The translations under genes were made by a program, and so were the position numbers. From Sulfurimonas sp. HSL-3221 (GTDB lineage: Bacteria > Campylobacterota > Campylobacteria > Campylobacterales > Sulfurimonadaceae), in NCBI RefSeq assembly GCF_021044585.1, contig NZ_CP087998.1, positions 2,108,001-2,172,000 of the forward strand: 64,000 nt of DNA. Direction: 5' to 3'. A model generated the notes under the pieces. The model was given only the letters and a program-made list of their open reading frames with translations, made no database searches and was not told where the DNA came from. How positions within the stretch are numbered: position 1 is the first letter of the stretch; each line of letters starts with the position of its first letter. Shown here in pieces: positions 26,252-34,918 of this stretch.

Positions 26252-27118
26252 TCAACCTTCTCCGCCCCGGTGCGTATTCGCGGCTTCAGCTTCAAGTAAT
26301 GTGATCAGCCCCTCGTGGGGGTGCCCACGGCGCAGTGTGTTCAGCAGTGCCGTGCGCGTCGCCGGAGAGAGGCTCCGATAGATCGCGAGCATCTTCGCCG
26401 TCGTCTCCGCGGGCCGCACTCTTTTTTGCAGCGCCTTCGCCTTCGCGGCGAAGAGCTCCGCCACCCGCGTGCGAAGCCCCTCGTCACAGCTTCCGCTGAA
26501 CGCCATCCGTTCCCAGACCCGGTCGCGCTCATGAGAACCCATCGCCTCCATGGCCGCGGCGGCCTCCGCCGTCGCCAGTCCGAGAAGGTAGACGGCGACG
26601 GTCTGGGGATGTTCCCCCTCGAACAGTCGCGCCGTCCCGAAGACGGCACGGGCAGCCGGCACGGGGGCGGAAGGTTCCGGCGGCGGCCGCGTTTCAGTGT
26701 CCGCTGCAGCCGCCAGGGGTGTCGTGATCAAACCCCTTAGCAGCACGGCGAGCCGCCGCGACACCACTGCAAGCGCCCCCGCCGCCGCCATCAGCAGAAG
26801 CAGCATGCCTCCCTGGGCAGCCCGGTCGGGCTGCGGCCGGGCAGCTCCCAATGAGAGCCCCTGGCGCTGAAGACGTGCCGCATCGCTTTCATCCACGAGA
26901 ATGCTGCCGTCCTTCTGAACGCGGTAATCGGCGTCAAGCAGCTCCAGCCGTTCGATCAGCCGTGCCGTCCCGACCGGGTCCGCGATGGAACCGATGGCGA
27001 TCTCCGTATGGACAAAGGTGCGGTAAAGCATCCCTGCGATCAGGAGCGACCCGCACAGCAGAAGCGCGGCCAAAACAGCGGTTTTCGGGAGGGATGAAAA
27101 ACCTTCCGCGCCCTTCAT
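26252..27118 (-). CDS. short FliF/FliG-like chimeric membrane protein
   Basis: A 288-aa protein with a TM helix (about 12-33), a small periplasmic domain (40-90) like the first ring-building motif of FliF (LIERLELLDADYRV ... GSILVDESDAARLQRQGLSL), a second TM helix (about 104-120), a Pro/Ala-rich linker, and a cytoplasmic region (166-277) like the FliG middle domain, with the FliG hallmark EHPQT at 169-173. FliF is normally about 560 aa and FliG about 340 aa, so most of FliF and the FliG torque domain are missing. It occupies the exact place of fliF-fliG-fliH between hisC and dxs in Campylobacter. It is either a reduced remnant or a repurposed ring protein. Confidence 0.55.
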   Translation of the reverse strand: MKGAEGFSSLPKTAVLAALLLCGSLLIAGMLYRTFVHTEIAIGSIADPVGTARLIERLELLDADYRVQKDGSILVDESDAARLQRQGLSLGAARPQPDRAAQGGMLLLLMAAAGALAVVSRRLAVLLRGLITTPLAAAADTETRPPPEPSAPVPAARAVFGTARLFEGEHPQTVAVYLLGLATAEAAAAMEAMGSHERDRVWERMAFSGSCDEGLRTRVAELFAAKAKALQKRVRPAETTAKMLAIYRSLSPATRTALLNTLRRGHPHEGLITLLEAEAANTHRGGEG

Positions 27119-27130
27119 CCCGCCCTCCGG

Positions 27131-28225
27131 TCAGACCAACTCCGCGGCCAGGGCGAAAAAGCGGTCGTTCTCTTCGGGCTTGCCGACGGTGACGCGGATC
27201 GCGTTGAGGCCGTATCCGGCCAGGTTGCGCACGATCATTCCCTGACGCAGCAGGGCGTCGGCGACCTCCGTGGAGCTCGTCCCCTCCTTCAGACAGAGGG
27301 TAACGAAGTTCGTATAGCTCTCGATCGCCCGGATGCCATGCGCTTCGGCGAAGACTTCGTAACGCTCCATCTCCTCAAAGTTCTTCGCGATACAACTCTG
27401 CACAAAGGCTTCATCCTCCAGGGCCACGGAGGCGGCTTCGAGGGAGAGGGTCGTGATGTTGAAGGGCGGACGGAGCTTGTAGAGCGCGGTAATGATATCG
27501 CGCTGCGCGATACCGTACCCTACCCGCATTCCCCCGAGTCCGTACGCTTTCGAGAAGGTGCCCAGGTAGAGCACGTTGTCATACGCTTCGATGAGCTCTT
27601 TGGGCTCCAGAGCCTTGGCGGAATCCTTGTAGCGGGCGTACTCCATGTAGGCGCCGTCGACGATGACGAGCGTCTCCCTGTCGATCTTGGAGAGGAAGGC
27701 TTTCACCTCCGCCGCGTCGGCGCTGTCACCGGTCGGATTGTTCGGGGTGCAGAGGAAGATGATTGAGGGTTTATGCTCCAGGTAAAGGGCATAGAACTCG
27801 TCAAGGTCATGCGCGCGCGATGCCGTGCGGATCACCTCCGCGCCGACGTGATGGGCATAGATCTCGTACATCGCGAAGGTGATGCTGTTGATGAGGATCT
27901 TCTTGCCCGGCCCCGCCTTGGCGTGCACCGCGAATTCGATCACCTGGTCCGAACCGGCACCGATGACCACTTCATGCGGGTCGATGCCGAAACGTTTTGC
28001 CAAACCGTCCTTGAGCTTGTACATGGAGTCGTCCGGGTAGAGAGCCATCTTGGAAACGATCGCGCCGACCGCTTCTTGTACCTTCGGGGAGCACCCGAAA
28101 GGGTTCTCGTTGCTGGCGAGCTTGATAATATCCTTGGGCTCGATCCCGAACTCGCGCACGACCAGCTCGATCGGCTTGCCCGCCTCATAAACCCTGATGG
28201 CATCCAGTGTCTGATTGAAAGTCAT
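27131..28225 (-). CDS. hisC: Histidinol-phosphate aminotransferase
   Basis: PLP enzyme of histidine synthesis that transaminates imidazole-acetol phosphate, often also active on aromatic amino acids. The 364-aa protein has the fold-type I landmarks: SNENPFG near the N-terminus, [17 protein letters not shown] and the PLP-lysine motif [18 protein letters not shown] start at ATG 28225, which overlaps the pheA stop by 4 nt (ATGA) and has GGGGAA upstream; an in-frame start 10 codons earlier is less likely. Linkage to pheA suggests use in phenylalanine synthesis too. Confidence 0.95.
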   Translation of the reverse strand: MTFNQTLDAIRVYEAGKPIELVVREFGIEPKDIIKLASNENPFGCSPKVQEAVGAIVSKMALYPDDSMYKLKDGLAKRFGIDPHEVVIGAGSDQVIEFAVHAKAGPGKKILINSITFAMYEIYAHHVGAEVIRTASRAHDLDEFYALYLEHKPSIIFLCTPNNPTGDSADAAEVKAFLSKIDRETLVIVDGAYMEYARYKDSAKALEPKELIEAYDNVLYLGTFSKAYGLGGMRVGYGIAQRDIITALYKLRPPFNITTLSLEAASVALEDEAFVQSCIAKNFEEMERYEVFAEAHGIRAIESYTNFVTLCLKEGTSSTEVADALLRQGMIVRNLAGYGLNAIRVTVGKPEENDRFFALAAELV

Positions 28226-29328
28226 TGTTCCCCTTCGACGTAGCTTCCCAGCCACGTCACTTCATCGGTATGTTTTTTCAGTATCTTCTGTACGTTTTTG
28301 TCATCGATATGGCCGTAGAAATCGATGAAGAACCAGTACCCGAATCCCTCCTGGCTCTTCGCAGGGCGGCTCTCGATTTTGCTGAGATTGATCTTCGCCT
28401 TGTCGAAATCATGCAGGAAATGCACGAGGACCCCGGCGCGGGTCGTCTTTTTCAGCTTGGCGAGAATGGAGGTCTTGTCCTGCCCGCTCGGCGCGTTCTT
28501 GAAATCGCTGAGGATGATGAACCGCGTCGTGTTGTCGTGGACGTCCTCGATGTTTTCGAACATCATCGGCACGCCGTAGAGTTTGGCGGCGATGTGGCTG
28601 CAGATCGCCGCGGCTTCCGGATCTTCCGAGGCCAGAATCGCCGCTTTTGCCGTCGACTCCACGGGGATCTGCTGCACGTTGAGCAGCCCGTGCTCGTTGA
28701 GGAAGTTCCGGCACTGCCCGAATCCCTTATCCTTGGAGTAGATACGCTTGATACCGTCCAGATGCGCCGCTTTGGTCGAAAAGGTCATGTGGATCGGCAT
28801 GTAGAGTTCCGCGACGATCTTCATCGGGCTCGTCGCCAGCAGGTCGAGGGTCTCCCCGACGGCACCGTCCTGACGGCTTTCGATCGGCACGACACCGAAC
28901 TTGGCACGTCCGCTCTCGAGGGCCTTGAAGACGCCCGCGATCGTACTCATGGGGAGGTATTCGCTCATGGCGCCGAAACGGCTCTCCGCCGCCTGGTGGG
29001 TGAAAGTCCCCTCGGGACCGAGGTAGACGATGCGTTCGGGCAGTTCCAGGTTGCGCGCCACCGCGAAGATCTCCAGGAAGATCGCCTCGATGGCGCCGGC
29101 GTTGAGCAGTCCGTGCTGTTCGGCGTTGACCGTCTCAAGACGCTGCAGGATCGCCTTTTCCCGTTCGGGGCGGTAGATCGGAGCCCCGCTCTTGTTTTTG
29201 ATCTCTCCGACGCGCTCCACCACGGCCATGCGCTCATTGATCAGGGCCAGCAGCTCCGTATCGATGGCATCAATGGCGTCGCGGCACGCTTCAAGGGTCT
29301 CCAACGCTTTTATCGCTTCGCTTTTCAC
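28222..29328 (-). CDS. pheA: Bifunctional chorismate mutase/prephenate dehydratase
   Basis: Converts chorismate to prephenate and then phenylpyruvate for phenylalanine. The 368-aa protein has an AroQ-type chorismate mutase (about 10-95, with REREKA-like and [15 protein letters not shown] elements), a prephenate dehydratase domain (about 97-275, [13 protein letters not shown] and ESRQDGAV), and a C-terminal ACT domain ([21 protein letters not shown] in part) that binds Phe for feedback. The dehydratase motif ESRQDGAVG differs from the usual IENS at that place, as the second helix has VPIESRQ. It overlaps the HAD gene by 4 nt. Confidence 0.93.
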   Translation of the reverse strand: MKSEAIKALETLEACRDAIDAIDTELLALINERMAVVERVGEIKNKSGAPIYRPEREKAILQRLETVNAEQHGLLNAGAIEAIFLEIFAVARNLELPERIVYLGPEGTFTHQAAESRFGAMSEYLPMSTIAGVFKALESGRAKFGVVPIESRQDGAVGETLDLLATSPMKIVAELYMPIHMTFSTKAAHLDGIKRIYSKDKGFGQCRNFLNEHGLLNVQQIPVESTAKAAILASEDPEAAAICSHIAAKLYGVPMMFENIEDVHDNTTRFIILSDFKNAPSGQDKTSILAKLKKTTRAGVLVHFLHDFDKAKINLSKIESRPAKSQEGFGYWFFIDFYGHIDDKNVQKILKKHTDEVTWLGSYVEGEQ

Positions 29329-30110
29329 ATCACACTCTTTCCGGGCGGAATCTCAGTAATGTCATTATACACCACCGTCCCCGATTCTTCCCTGCGCAGC
29401 CGCGCTGCAAGCGCGTCTCCCGGGCGTACCTTGCCGCTAAGGACCAGTACCGGGCGCATGCCCAGCGCTTCCCCGCCGGTCAGGTCCCCCGCGTAATCGT
29501 CGCTGATCATCGTCACGTTTTCAAAGGCCGCTTCCGGGCGCTGAAGACGCAGCAGACGCAGCGCTTCGCCGTAAAAGGCGTCCGAGGGTTTCCCGACGAC
29601 GGTAAAGGGGACGGAAGCCGCGTAGGAGAGCATGCGCAGCAGCGCCCCCACCCCGGGAAAGCGCCGGTGCTGCGTCGCGTAGAGCGTCGTATCGTGCATG
29701 CCGACGAGCCGCGCGCCCTGCATCAGGAAGGGGATCATCTGCGCGAAATCCTCCGCCCCGTAATCGGCACGGACGGAGAGCAGGAGCGTTTGCGGCTTTT
29801 CATAATCCCGCACATACCCTAGGGCATCGAGCTGCGCCAGGAAGGTCTCGCTGCCGTAGGCGGCCACCCCCTGTTTGGGGACTTCCCGCTCCAGCAGCAT
29901 CAGGGCATCGAGATAATGGGTCCGGGGGATGGCGAAACCGAGCGCTTGGAGATAGGCCAGGAAATCGCTGCTGGCGCGTTTGGTGTTATTGGTGACGACG
30001 AGGTAGGGAACCGCGCTGCGGTTGAGGGCGTCGATAAAGGCGGCGGCCCCGGGAATGGGCTGCTGGGCCCGGTCATCGATCAGGGTTCCCTGAACGTCGA
30101 TGAAGTACAT
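29325..30110 (-). CDS. HAD-IIA family hydrolase with DVQGT motif
   Basis: A 261-aa HAD-superfamily protein of the NagD-like IIA class: motif I FIDVQGTL (3-10), motif II VVTNNTK (38-44) and a late GKPSDAFY plus ISDDYAGD for motifs III and IV. In motif I the second Asp, the general acid/base in phosphatases, is Gln. From memory the same DVQGT occurs in Campylobacter orthologues at this locus, so it seems a lineage trait. Substrate unknown. It sits between lysA and pheA, as in Campylobacter. Confidence 0.82.
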   Translation of the reverse strand: MYFIDVQGTLIDDRAQQPIPGAAAFIDALNRSAVPYLVVTNNTKRASSDFLAYLQALGFAIPRTHYLDALMLLEREVPKQGVAAYGSETFLAQLDALGYVRDYEKPQTLLLSVRADYGAEDFAQMIPFLMQGARLVGMHDTTLYATQHRRFPGVGALLRMLSYAASVPFTVVGKPSDAFYGEALRLLRLQRPEAAFENVTMISDDYAGDLTGGEALGMRPVLVLSGKVRPGDALAARLRREESGTVVYNDITEIPPGKSVM

Positions 30111-30114
30111 GGTT

Positions 30115-31329
30115 TCAGCCGAGGTATTTCAGCTCCGGCGCGACCAGGTCCTCGAAAGACTCCCGGTCCCGGATCAGACGGTCTGCGCCCGCTATGAGCG
30201 CGACTTCCGCCGCGCGGCCGCGGGTGTTGTAGTTGCTGCCCATGCCGAAGCCGTAGGCCCCGGCGCTGTGCACGACGAGCAGGTCGTTGTGCGCCATCGG
30301 CGGCAGCGGGTACTCCTTGGCGAGGAAATCCCCGCTCTCGCAGACGGGACCGACGATGTCCGCCGGCGTCTCGTCGCCTTCATGCGCCGTGGCGGGGACG
30401 ATGCGGTGGTAGGCACTGTAGAGGCTCGGGCGGATCAGGTCATTCATCGCCCCGTCGACGACGACAAAGCGTTTTGCGCCGTTCTGCTTCTCGTAGAGCA
30501 CCCGTGTCAGGAAGTAGCCGGCGTTGGCCGTCATGAAACGTCCCGGTTCGCAGACGACGGTGATGTCCATCCCCGTCAGGGTCGAAAGCACCGCCTGGGC
30601 ATAATCGTAGGGTGTGATCGTCGTTTCGTCCTTGTAGCGGATACCGAGGCCGCCGCCGATGTCGAAGAACTTCAGCTCGATCCCGATGGCCGCTTTGAGC
30701 GAACGTACAAGGTCGGCGACGATCTCGCTCGCTTCGCGGATCGGGTCGAGTTCGGTGAGCTGGCTGCCGATGTGGAAATGGATCCCGACGGGCTCAATCC
30801 ACTCCGAGGCGTTGGCCCGGATGTACATCCGTTTGGCCGCATCGATCTCGACCCCGAACTTGTTGTCATGCAGCCCCGTGGAGATGTAGGGGTGGGTCTT
30901 GGGGTCGATATTGGGGTTGACGCGGATGCTGATTCGGGCCACCTGCCCCAGCTCCTGCGCGATCATTTCGACACGCCCCAGCTCCGCCTCGCTCTCAAGG
31001 TTGATGTAGAGGATATCCCGCTCGATCGCCTCGCGGATCTCGTCGTCGCGTTTGCCGACCCCGCTGAAGATCACCTTGTACTTGGGTACGCCCGCCATCA
31101 TCGCGCGGCGTACTTCGCCGATGGAGACGCAGTCCGCGCCGGCGCCGAGGTCGGCGAACTGTTTGACGACGCTGAGGTTCGAGTTGGCCTTGACGGCGTA
31201 GGAGATAAGGGATTTGCGTCCGCGGAACGCCTCTTTCAGCGTCTCGTACTGCGCACGCATCGCATCGAAATCGTACACGTAAAGCGGCGTACCGTATGTC
31301 TCTGCCAGGGAGTTGAAGTCCATTGACAT
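30115..31329 (-). CDS. lysA: Diaminopimelate decarboxylase
   Basis: PLP enzyme that makes lysine from meso-diaminopimelate. The 404-aa fold-type III protein has the PLP lysine in YAVKANSN (about 47-54), a glycine-rich phosphate site (DIGGGLG), VCEPGRF, and the dimer-interface active-site CESGDFLAKE. Start: ATG 31329 or the in-frame ATG two codons later, both behind AAGGAAG. It is spaced 4 nt from the HAD gene downstream. Confidence 0.95.
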   Translation of the reverse strand: MSMDFNSLAETYGTPLYVYDFDAMRAQYETLKEAFRGRKSLISYAVKANSNLSVVKQFADLGAGADCVSIGEVRRAMMAGVPKYKVIFSGVGKRDDEIREAIERDILYINLESEAELGRVEMIAQELGQVARISIRVNPNIDPKTHPYISTGLHDNKFGVEIDAAKRMYIRANASEWIEPVGIHFHIGSQLTELDPIREASEIVADLVRSLKAAIGIELKFFDIGGGLGIRYKDETTITPYDYAQAVLSTLTGMDITVVCEPGRFMTANAGYFLTRVLYEKQNGAKRFVVVDGAMNDLIRPSLYSAYHRIVPATAHEGDETPADIVGPVCESGDFLAKEYPLPPMAHNDLLVVHSAGAYGFGMGSNYNTRGRAAEVALIAGADRLIRDRESFEDLVAPELKYLG

Positions 31330-31424
31330 GCTTCCTTCTTTCGGGGCATCGGCAACGTTTTACCGCCGTGGGGTGCCCGGGAAAATTCTTGCGCGATAAT
31401 AGCGAAAAAGGGCTAAAGGGGGCG

Positions 31425-32504
31425 TTAGGAGTGCGCGTCGACGCCGTGCCCGCGGTTGCGGTACCAGAGTATCAGCGCCGCCGTGAAAAGCGCCAGGACC
31501 GGCAGGACGATGCCCACCTCGCTGGGGATCGTTTTGTTGTTGGAGAGCTCGGTGAGCATAAAGAGAAACGACCAGGTCATCATCGTCGCCAGGATCGCGA
31601 CGAAACTGAATAGCGTGATGTTGAGAAACCGGGGGCTGATCGGAACGAAAAAGAAGATCAATATGATCAGGCTCGGCACGAAGAGCGGCGTGATGAAAAT
31701 ACGGTAGAGCGCGCTTTTGATCTTGTCGATATTGAGATTCTCGCTCCCCAGCAGCATCAGGGCGTCGATCGCATCAAGAATGGTGTAGTTCACCTTCCCC
31801 TCGTATACCTGGTCGAGGATCTTCGGACGGAACCCCTCGAGCAGGGTCAGGTCCTGCAACTGCGTGACGGTGATCCCCTCCCCCTCCAGGCTCAGCGTTT
31901 TGGGCTTCTGGAGCGACACCGCGTGGTTGAGGTGCCAGTGCTCGTCGGCGTAATAGGCCCCCTCGGCGGAGAGCACCTGCTGCAGCGCGCCGTTTTCATG
32001 GGTGAAGATGCGGATGTCCTCGGCTCGTTCCTGGAGCGGGTAGAGCTTCCCGAAATAGACGTAGCGGTCTTTGAAGGTAAAAAAGAGGTTGCTGGTCGGC
32101 TGCAGGTACTGCGCGGAACGGCGGATATTGTTCGCGTACTCGTCCGCCCGGGCAAACGAAGTCGCATGCAGGGCGATATAGAGGGTCATGATCGCCACGG
32201 CAACGCCGACGAAGGGCTTGATGACGTCGGTTTTGTTGTACCCCAGCGCATAGATCGCCACCAGGGCGTTGGAACGGATCAGGAAAATCTTCGTCGCAAT
32301 CATCGCGAAGACCAAAGAGAGCGGCAGCAGCATATCGACGGCAAAAAAGGTTTTGTAGGTGAGGTAGATGACGATAAGGTTGGCCGACTGCAGCTTGTCC
32401 GCGCTCTCCATGTAGTCAAACCCGACCATGAAAAAGACGAGGGCAAAGAGGATGACGGCGATGTACTTGAGGTAGTGATAGGCGATATACCGGAACATCA
32501 ACAT
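31425..32504 (-). CDS. LptF/LptG-family lipopolysaccharide export permease
   Basis: Inner-membrane permease of the Lpt system that pulls LPS from the inner membrane to the periplasmic bridge. The 359-aa YjgP/YjgQ protein has three TM helices N-terminal (about 10-30, 45-68, 95-115), a periplasmic beta-jellyroll (about 120-265), and three C-terminal TM helices (about 270-352). The C. jejuni counterpart at the same place lies between pth and lysA. LptG is somewhat more likely than LptF, but I cannot separate them by eye. Confidence 0.85.
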   Translation of the reverse strand: MLMFRYIAYHYLKYIAVILFALVFFMVGFDYMESADKLQSANLIVIYLTYKTFFAVDMLLPLSLVFAMIATKIFLIRSNALVAIYALGYNKTDVIKPFVGVAVAIMTLYIALHATSFARADEYANNIRRSAQYLQPTSNLFFTFKDRYVYFGKLYPLQERAEDIRIFTHENGALQQVLSAEGAYYADEHWHLNHAVSLQKPKTLSLEGEGITVTQLQDLTLLEGFRPKILDQVYEGKVNYTILDAIDALMLLGSENLNIDKIKSALYRIFITPLFVPSLIILIFFFVPISPRFLNITLFSFVAILATMMTWSFLFMLTELSNNKTIPSEVGIVLPVLALFTAALILWYRNRGHGVDAHS

Positions 32505-32527
32505 CGCAGGCCCCTGAAAAATATCGG

Positions 32528-33085
32528 TTATTGTAACGGAGTTTTTTTGACGGTGTACTTAGAGGCGACCTCGTCCATGCCCATGCGCGTCAACGCCTCC
32601 ACCGCGTCAGCGGCCCGCTCGATCCACTCGGGGAGGCATTCGGCCTCCTGCGGCGTAAAGGCGCTCAGAACATAGTCGGCGACACGGTTGCGATCCCCGG
32701 GGTGGCCTATTCCCATCCGCACCCGGACATAATCGGGTGAAATCGCTGTGTCGGTCGATTTGAGGCCGTTGTGCCCCCCGTGTCCGCCCCCGCGCTTGAA
32801 ACGCAGCGTCCCGAACGGCAAGTCCAGGTCGTCATGAATGACAATGACCTCATCGATCTTGTAAAAACGTTTAACGTTACCGATGGAACGCCCTGACAGG
32901 TTCATAAAAGTGAGCGGTTTGAGTAAAAAATGGGAGGAAAATTTATAGAGGTCGCCTTCAAAGACGGCTTTTTTGACGGCATCGCATTGATGGCGCCGCA
33001 AGAGCGCATCAATGACCATGAACCCGACATTGTGCCGGGTCTTCTCATACGCCGAACCCGGGTTACCCAGTCCGACGATCAGCAA
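32528..33085 (-). CDS. pth: Peptidyl-tRNA hydrolase
   Basis: Recycles peptidyl-tRNA dropped by stalled ribosomes. The 185-aa length is typical. It has GLGNPGSAYEKTRHNVGF, with catalytic His at about 18, Asn at about 66 in MNLSG, and DDLDLPFGTLRFKRGGGHGGHNGLKS. Two nt separate it from rplY upstream, matching the conserved rplY-pth pair. Confidence 0.97.
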   Translation of the reverse strand: MLIVGLGNPGSAYEKTRHNVGFMVIDALLRRHQCDAVKKAVFEGDLYKFSSHFLLKPLTFMNLSGRSIGNVKRFYKIDEVIVIHDDLDLPFGTLRFKRGGGHGGHNGLKSTDTAISPDYVRVRMGIGHPGDRNRVADYVLSAFTPQEAECLPEWIERAADAVEALTRMGMDEVASKYTVKKTPLQ

Positions 33086-33087
33086 AG

Positions 33088-33624
33088 TTACTTCGCTTTG
33101 ATGATGGAGAGAACGGAAACGCGGTCAGCGTCTGTGAAAGTAAACGCTTCGGATTTCTCCAGGTCGCGAATCAAGATGGAGTCACCGAGGTCGAGCGGAG
33201 CGACATTGACAGTGATCGTATCCGGGATCTGATCGATCGCACCTTTGACGCGCAGACGCTTCTTCGCGATGTAGAGCATCCCTTTGTTCTTCAGACCGAC
33301 CGGAGAACCTTCCGTTTTGACCGGAACGTTGTAGTGGGTAACGACACCCGGCTGCGCGACCATCAGGTCAACGTGCAGCAGGTTACCGGACACCGGATGA
33401 GACTCATACGCCTGAACGACAACGTTCATCTCCTGATCACCGACTTTTACCGGAAACGCCAGGGTGTCTTTGTTGCGAACTGTACGGATGAACTCATTCA
33501 TCTTGAAAGCGGCGTGAACGTTTTCAAGCCCCTTTCCGTAGATGTTGGCAATCAGATAACCATCGCGGCGGAACGCTTTCGTTGCGCTTTTACCGGTACT
33601 CTCTCTAACAATACCTTCCAACAT
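33088..33624 (-). CDS. rplY: 50S ribosomal protein L25 (CTC form)
   Basis: Binds 5S rRNA in the central protuberance. The 178-aa protein has the L25 N-domain (GKSATKAFRRDGYLIANIYGK in part) and the C-terminal CTC beta-domain (about 95-178: GVVTHYNVPVKTEG, LRVKGAIDQIPDTI). First gene of the run rplY-pth-lptG-lysA-HAD-pheA-hisC. The start ATG 33624 follows GGAAGG-type sequence read on the minus strand. Confidence 0.95.
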   Translation of the reverse strand: MLEGIVRESTGKSATKAFRRDGYLIANIYGKGLENVHAAFKMNEFIRTVRNKDTLAFPVKVGDQEMNVVVQAYESHPVSGNLLHVDLMVAQPGVVTHYNVPVKTEGSPVGLKNKGMLYIAKKRLRVKGAIDQIPDTITVNVAPLDLGDSILIRDLEKSEAFTFTDADRVSVLSIIKAK

Positions 33625-33694
33625 AGGTGTGTCCTTGTAATAAAATAGGACGGAATAATACTTAAATATTCTTTAAAAACAGCTAAAGAGCATG

Positions 33695-34915
33695 CTACTC
33701 GCTCTTGAGCTGGAAAATCTCGTCTTCACTGAAGCGCGGCTTGTCGTCATCCTCTCCTCCGGACTTCTGCGTACTGCCGTCTTTCGCGGTCACGCGGCTG
33801 GTGAGCCCCTCCATCCGAAGCTTGAGGTCCGCCGGAGACGTCGCATATTTGAACGCCTGCTCCGTCGAGATCCGCTTGGCGTTCCAGAGGTCCAGGATCC
33901 CCTGGTCGAAACTCTGGGAGCCGTAGATATCCTTCCCCTCCTCGATAGCGTCGCGGATCTCGCTGTCGCGGTCTTCCATAATGAGCTGCGCGACATAGGG
34001 CGTATTGACGAGGATCTCGAGGGCCGCCGTCCGTTTGCCGTCGACGGTGGGGATCAGGCGCTGGGAGATGACCCCTTCCAACACCGCCGCCAGTGTCATA
34101 CGGACACGGTTCTGCTCCCCGGTCGGGAAGATGGAGATGACACGGTTGATGGTCTCCTTCGCATCCAGGGTGTGCAGGGTCGAGAAGACGAGGTGCCCCG
34201 AGTCCGCCGCGTGCAGCGCCGTCTCGACGGTCTCGATATCCCGCATCTCCCCGACGAGGATGATGTCGGGGTCTTCACGCAGTACGGCGCGCAGGGCGTT
34301 GGCGAAGCTTTTCGTATCCTGCCCGACACTGCGCTGGTTGACGATGCATTTGCGGTCTTTGTGGACGAATTCGATCGGATCCTCGATCGTGACGATGTGC
34401 TTGCGCAGCGACCAGTTGATCTCGTTGATGATCGCCGCGAGCGTCGTCGATTTCCCCGAACCGGTGACCCCGGTGACCAGGACCAGGCCCCGCTCGGTAT
34501 GGGCGAATTTGTGGACGACCTTCGGCAGCCCGAGGTCATCGATGGAGACGATCTTGACGGGAATGACACGGAAGACCGCGGAGACCCCGTCCATCTGGAA
34601 AAAGATGTTGACACGGAAACGGGTATTCTCATCGAAAGAGTAGACAAGGTCGAGCTCTTTTTGCCGGACGAACTCGGCGAAGCGGGTCCGCAGCAGCTCC
34701 TTGGCAAAGGTGAGCGCCTCCTCTTTCTTGAAGATCTCGCCGCTGAGTGGCGTAATGTCACCGTTGATACGGGCGCGCACGACGGAGTTGGCCTTGAGAT
34801 GGAGGTCGGACCCCCCGGCATCCATCATCCGCTTCAGGTAGCCGCGCACCCGCCGCAGCGTTTCAAAGGTCAGGTTCTCAATATTGATATCGGTATCGAC
34901 TTGATTTGTACTCAT
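33695..34915 (-). CDS. PilT-type retraction ATPase
   Basis: Cytoplasmic hexameric ATPase of the PilT family, which depolymerises type IV pili. The 406-aa protein has a PAS-like N-domain (GGSDLHLKANSVVRARING), Walker A GVTGSGKSTT (about 148-157), Asp box TIEDPIEFVH, Walker B IILVGEMRDIETVETAL, and His box STLHTLDA. It has no zinc motif, so it differs from GspE. The C-terminus (about 375-406) is charged and longer than in many PilT. It lies 3 nt after transaldolase; no other pilus gene is adjacent. Confidence 0.88.
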   Translation of the reverse strand: MSTNQVDTDINIENLTFETLRRVRGYLKRMMDAGGSDLHLKANSVVRARINGDITPLSGEIFKKEEALTFAKELLRTRFAEFVRQKELDLVYSFDENTRFRVNIFFQMDGVSAVFRVIPVKIVSIDDLGLPKVVHKFAHTERGLVLVTGVTGSGKSTTLAAIINEINWSLRKHIVTIEDPIEFVHKDRKCIVNQRSVGQDTKSFANALRAVLREDPDIILVGEMRDIETVETALHAADSGHLVFSTLHTLDAKETINRVISIFPTGEQNRVRMTLAAVLEGVISQRLIPTVDGKRTAALEILVNTPYVAQLIMEDRDSEIRDAIEEGKDIYGSQSFDQGILDLWNAKRISTEQAFKYATSPADLKLRMEGLTSRVTAKDGSTQKSGGEDDDKPRFSEDEIFQLKSE

Positions 34916-34918
34916 AAA

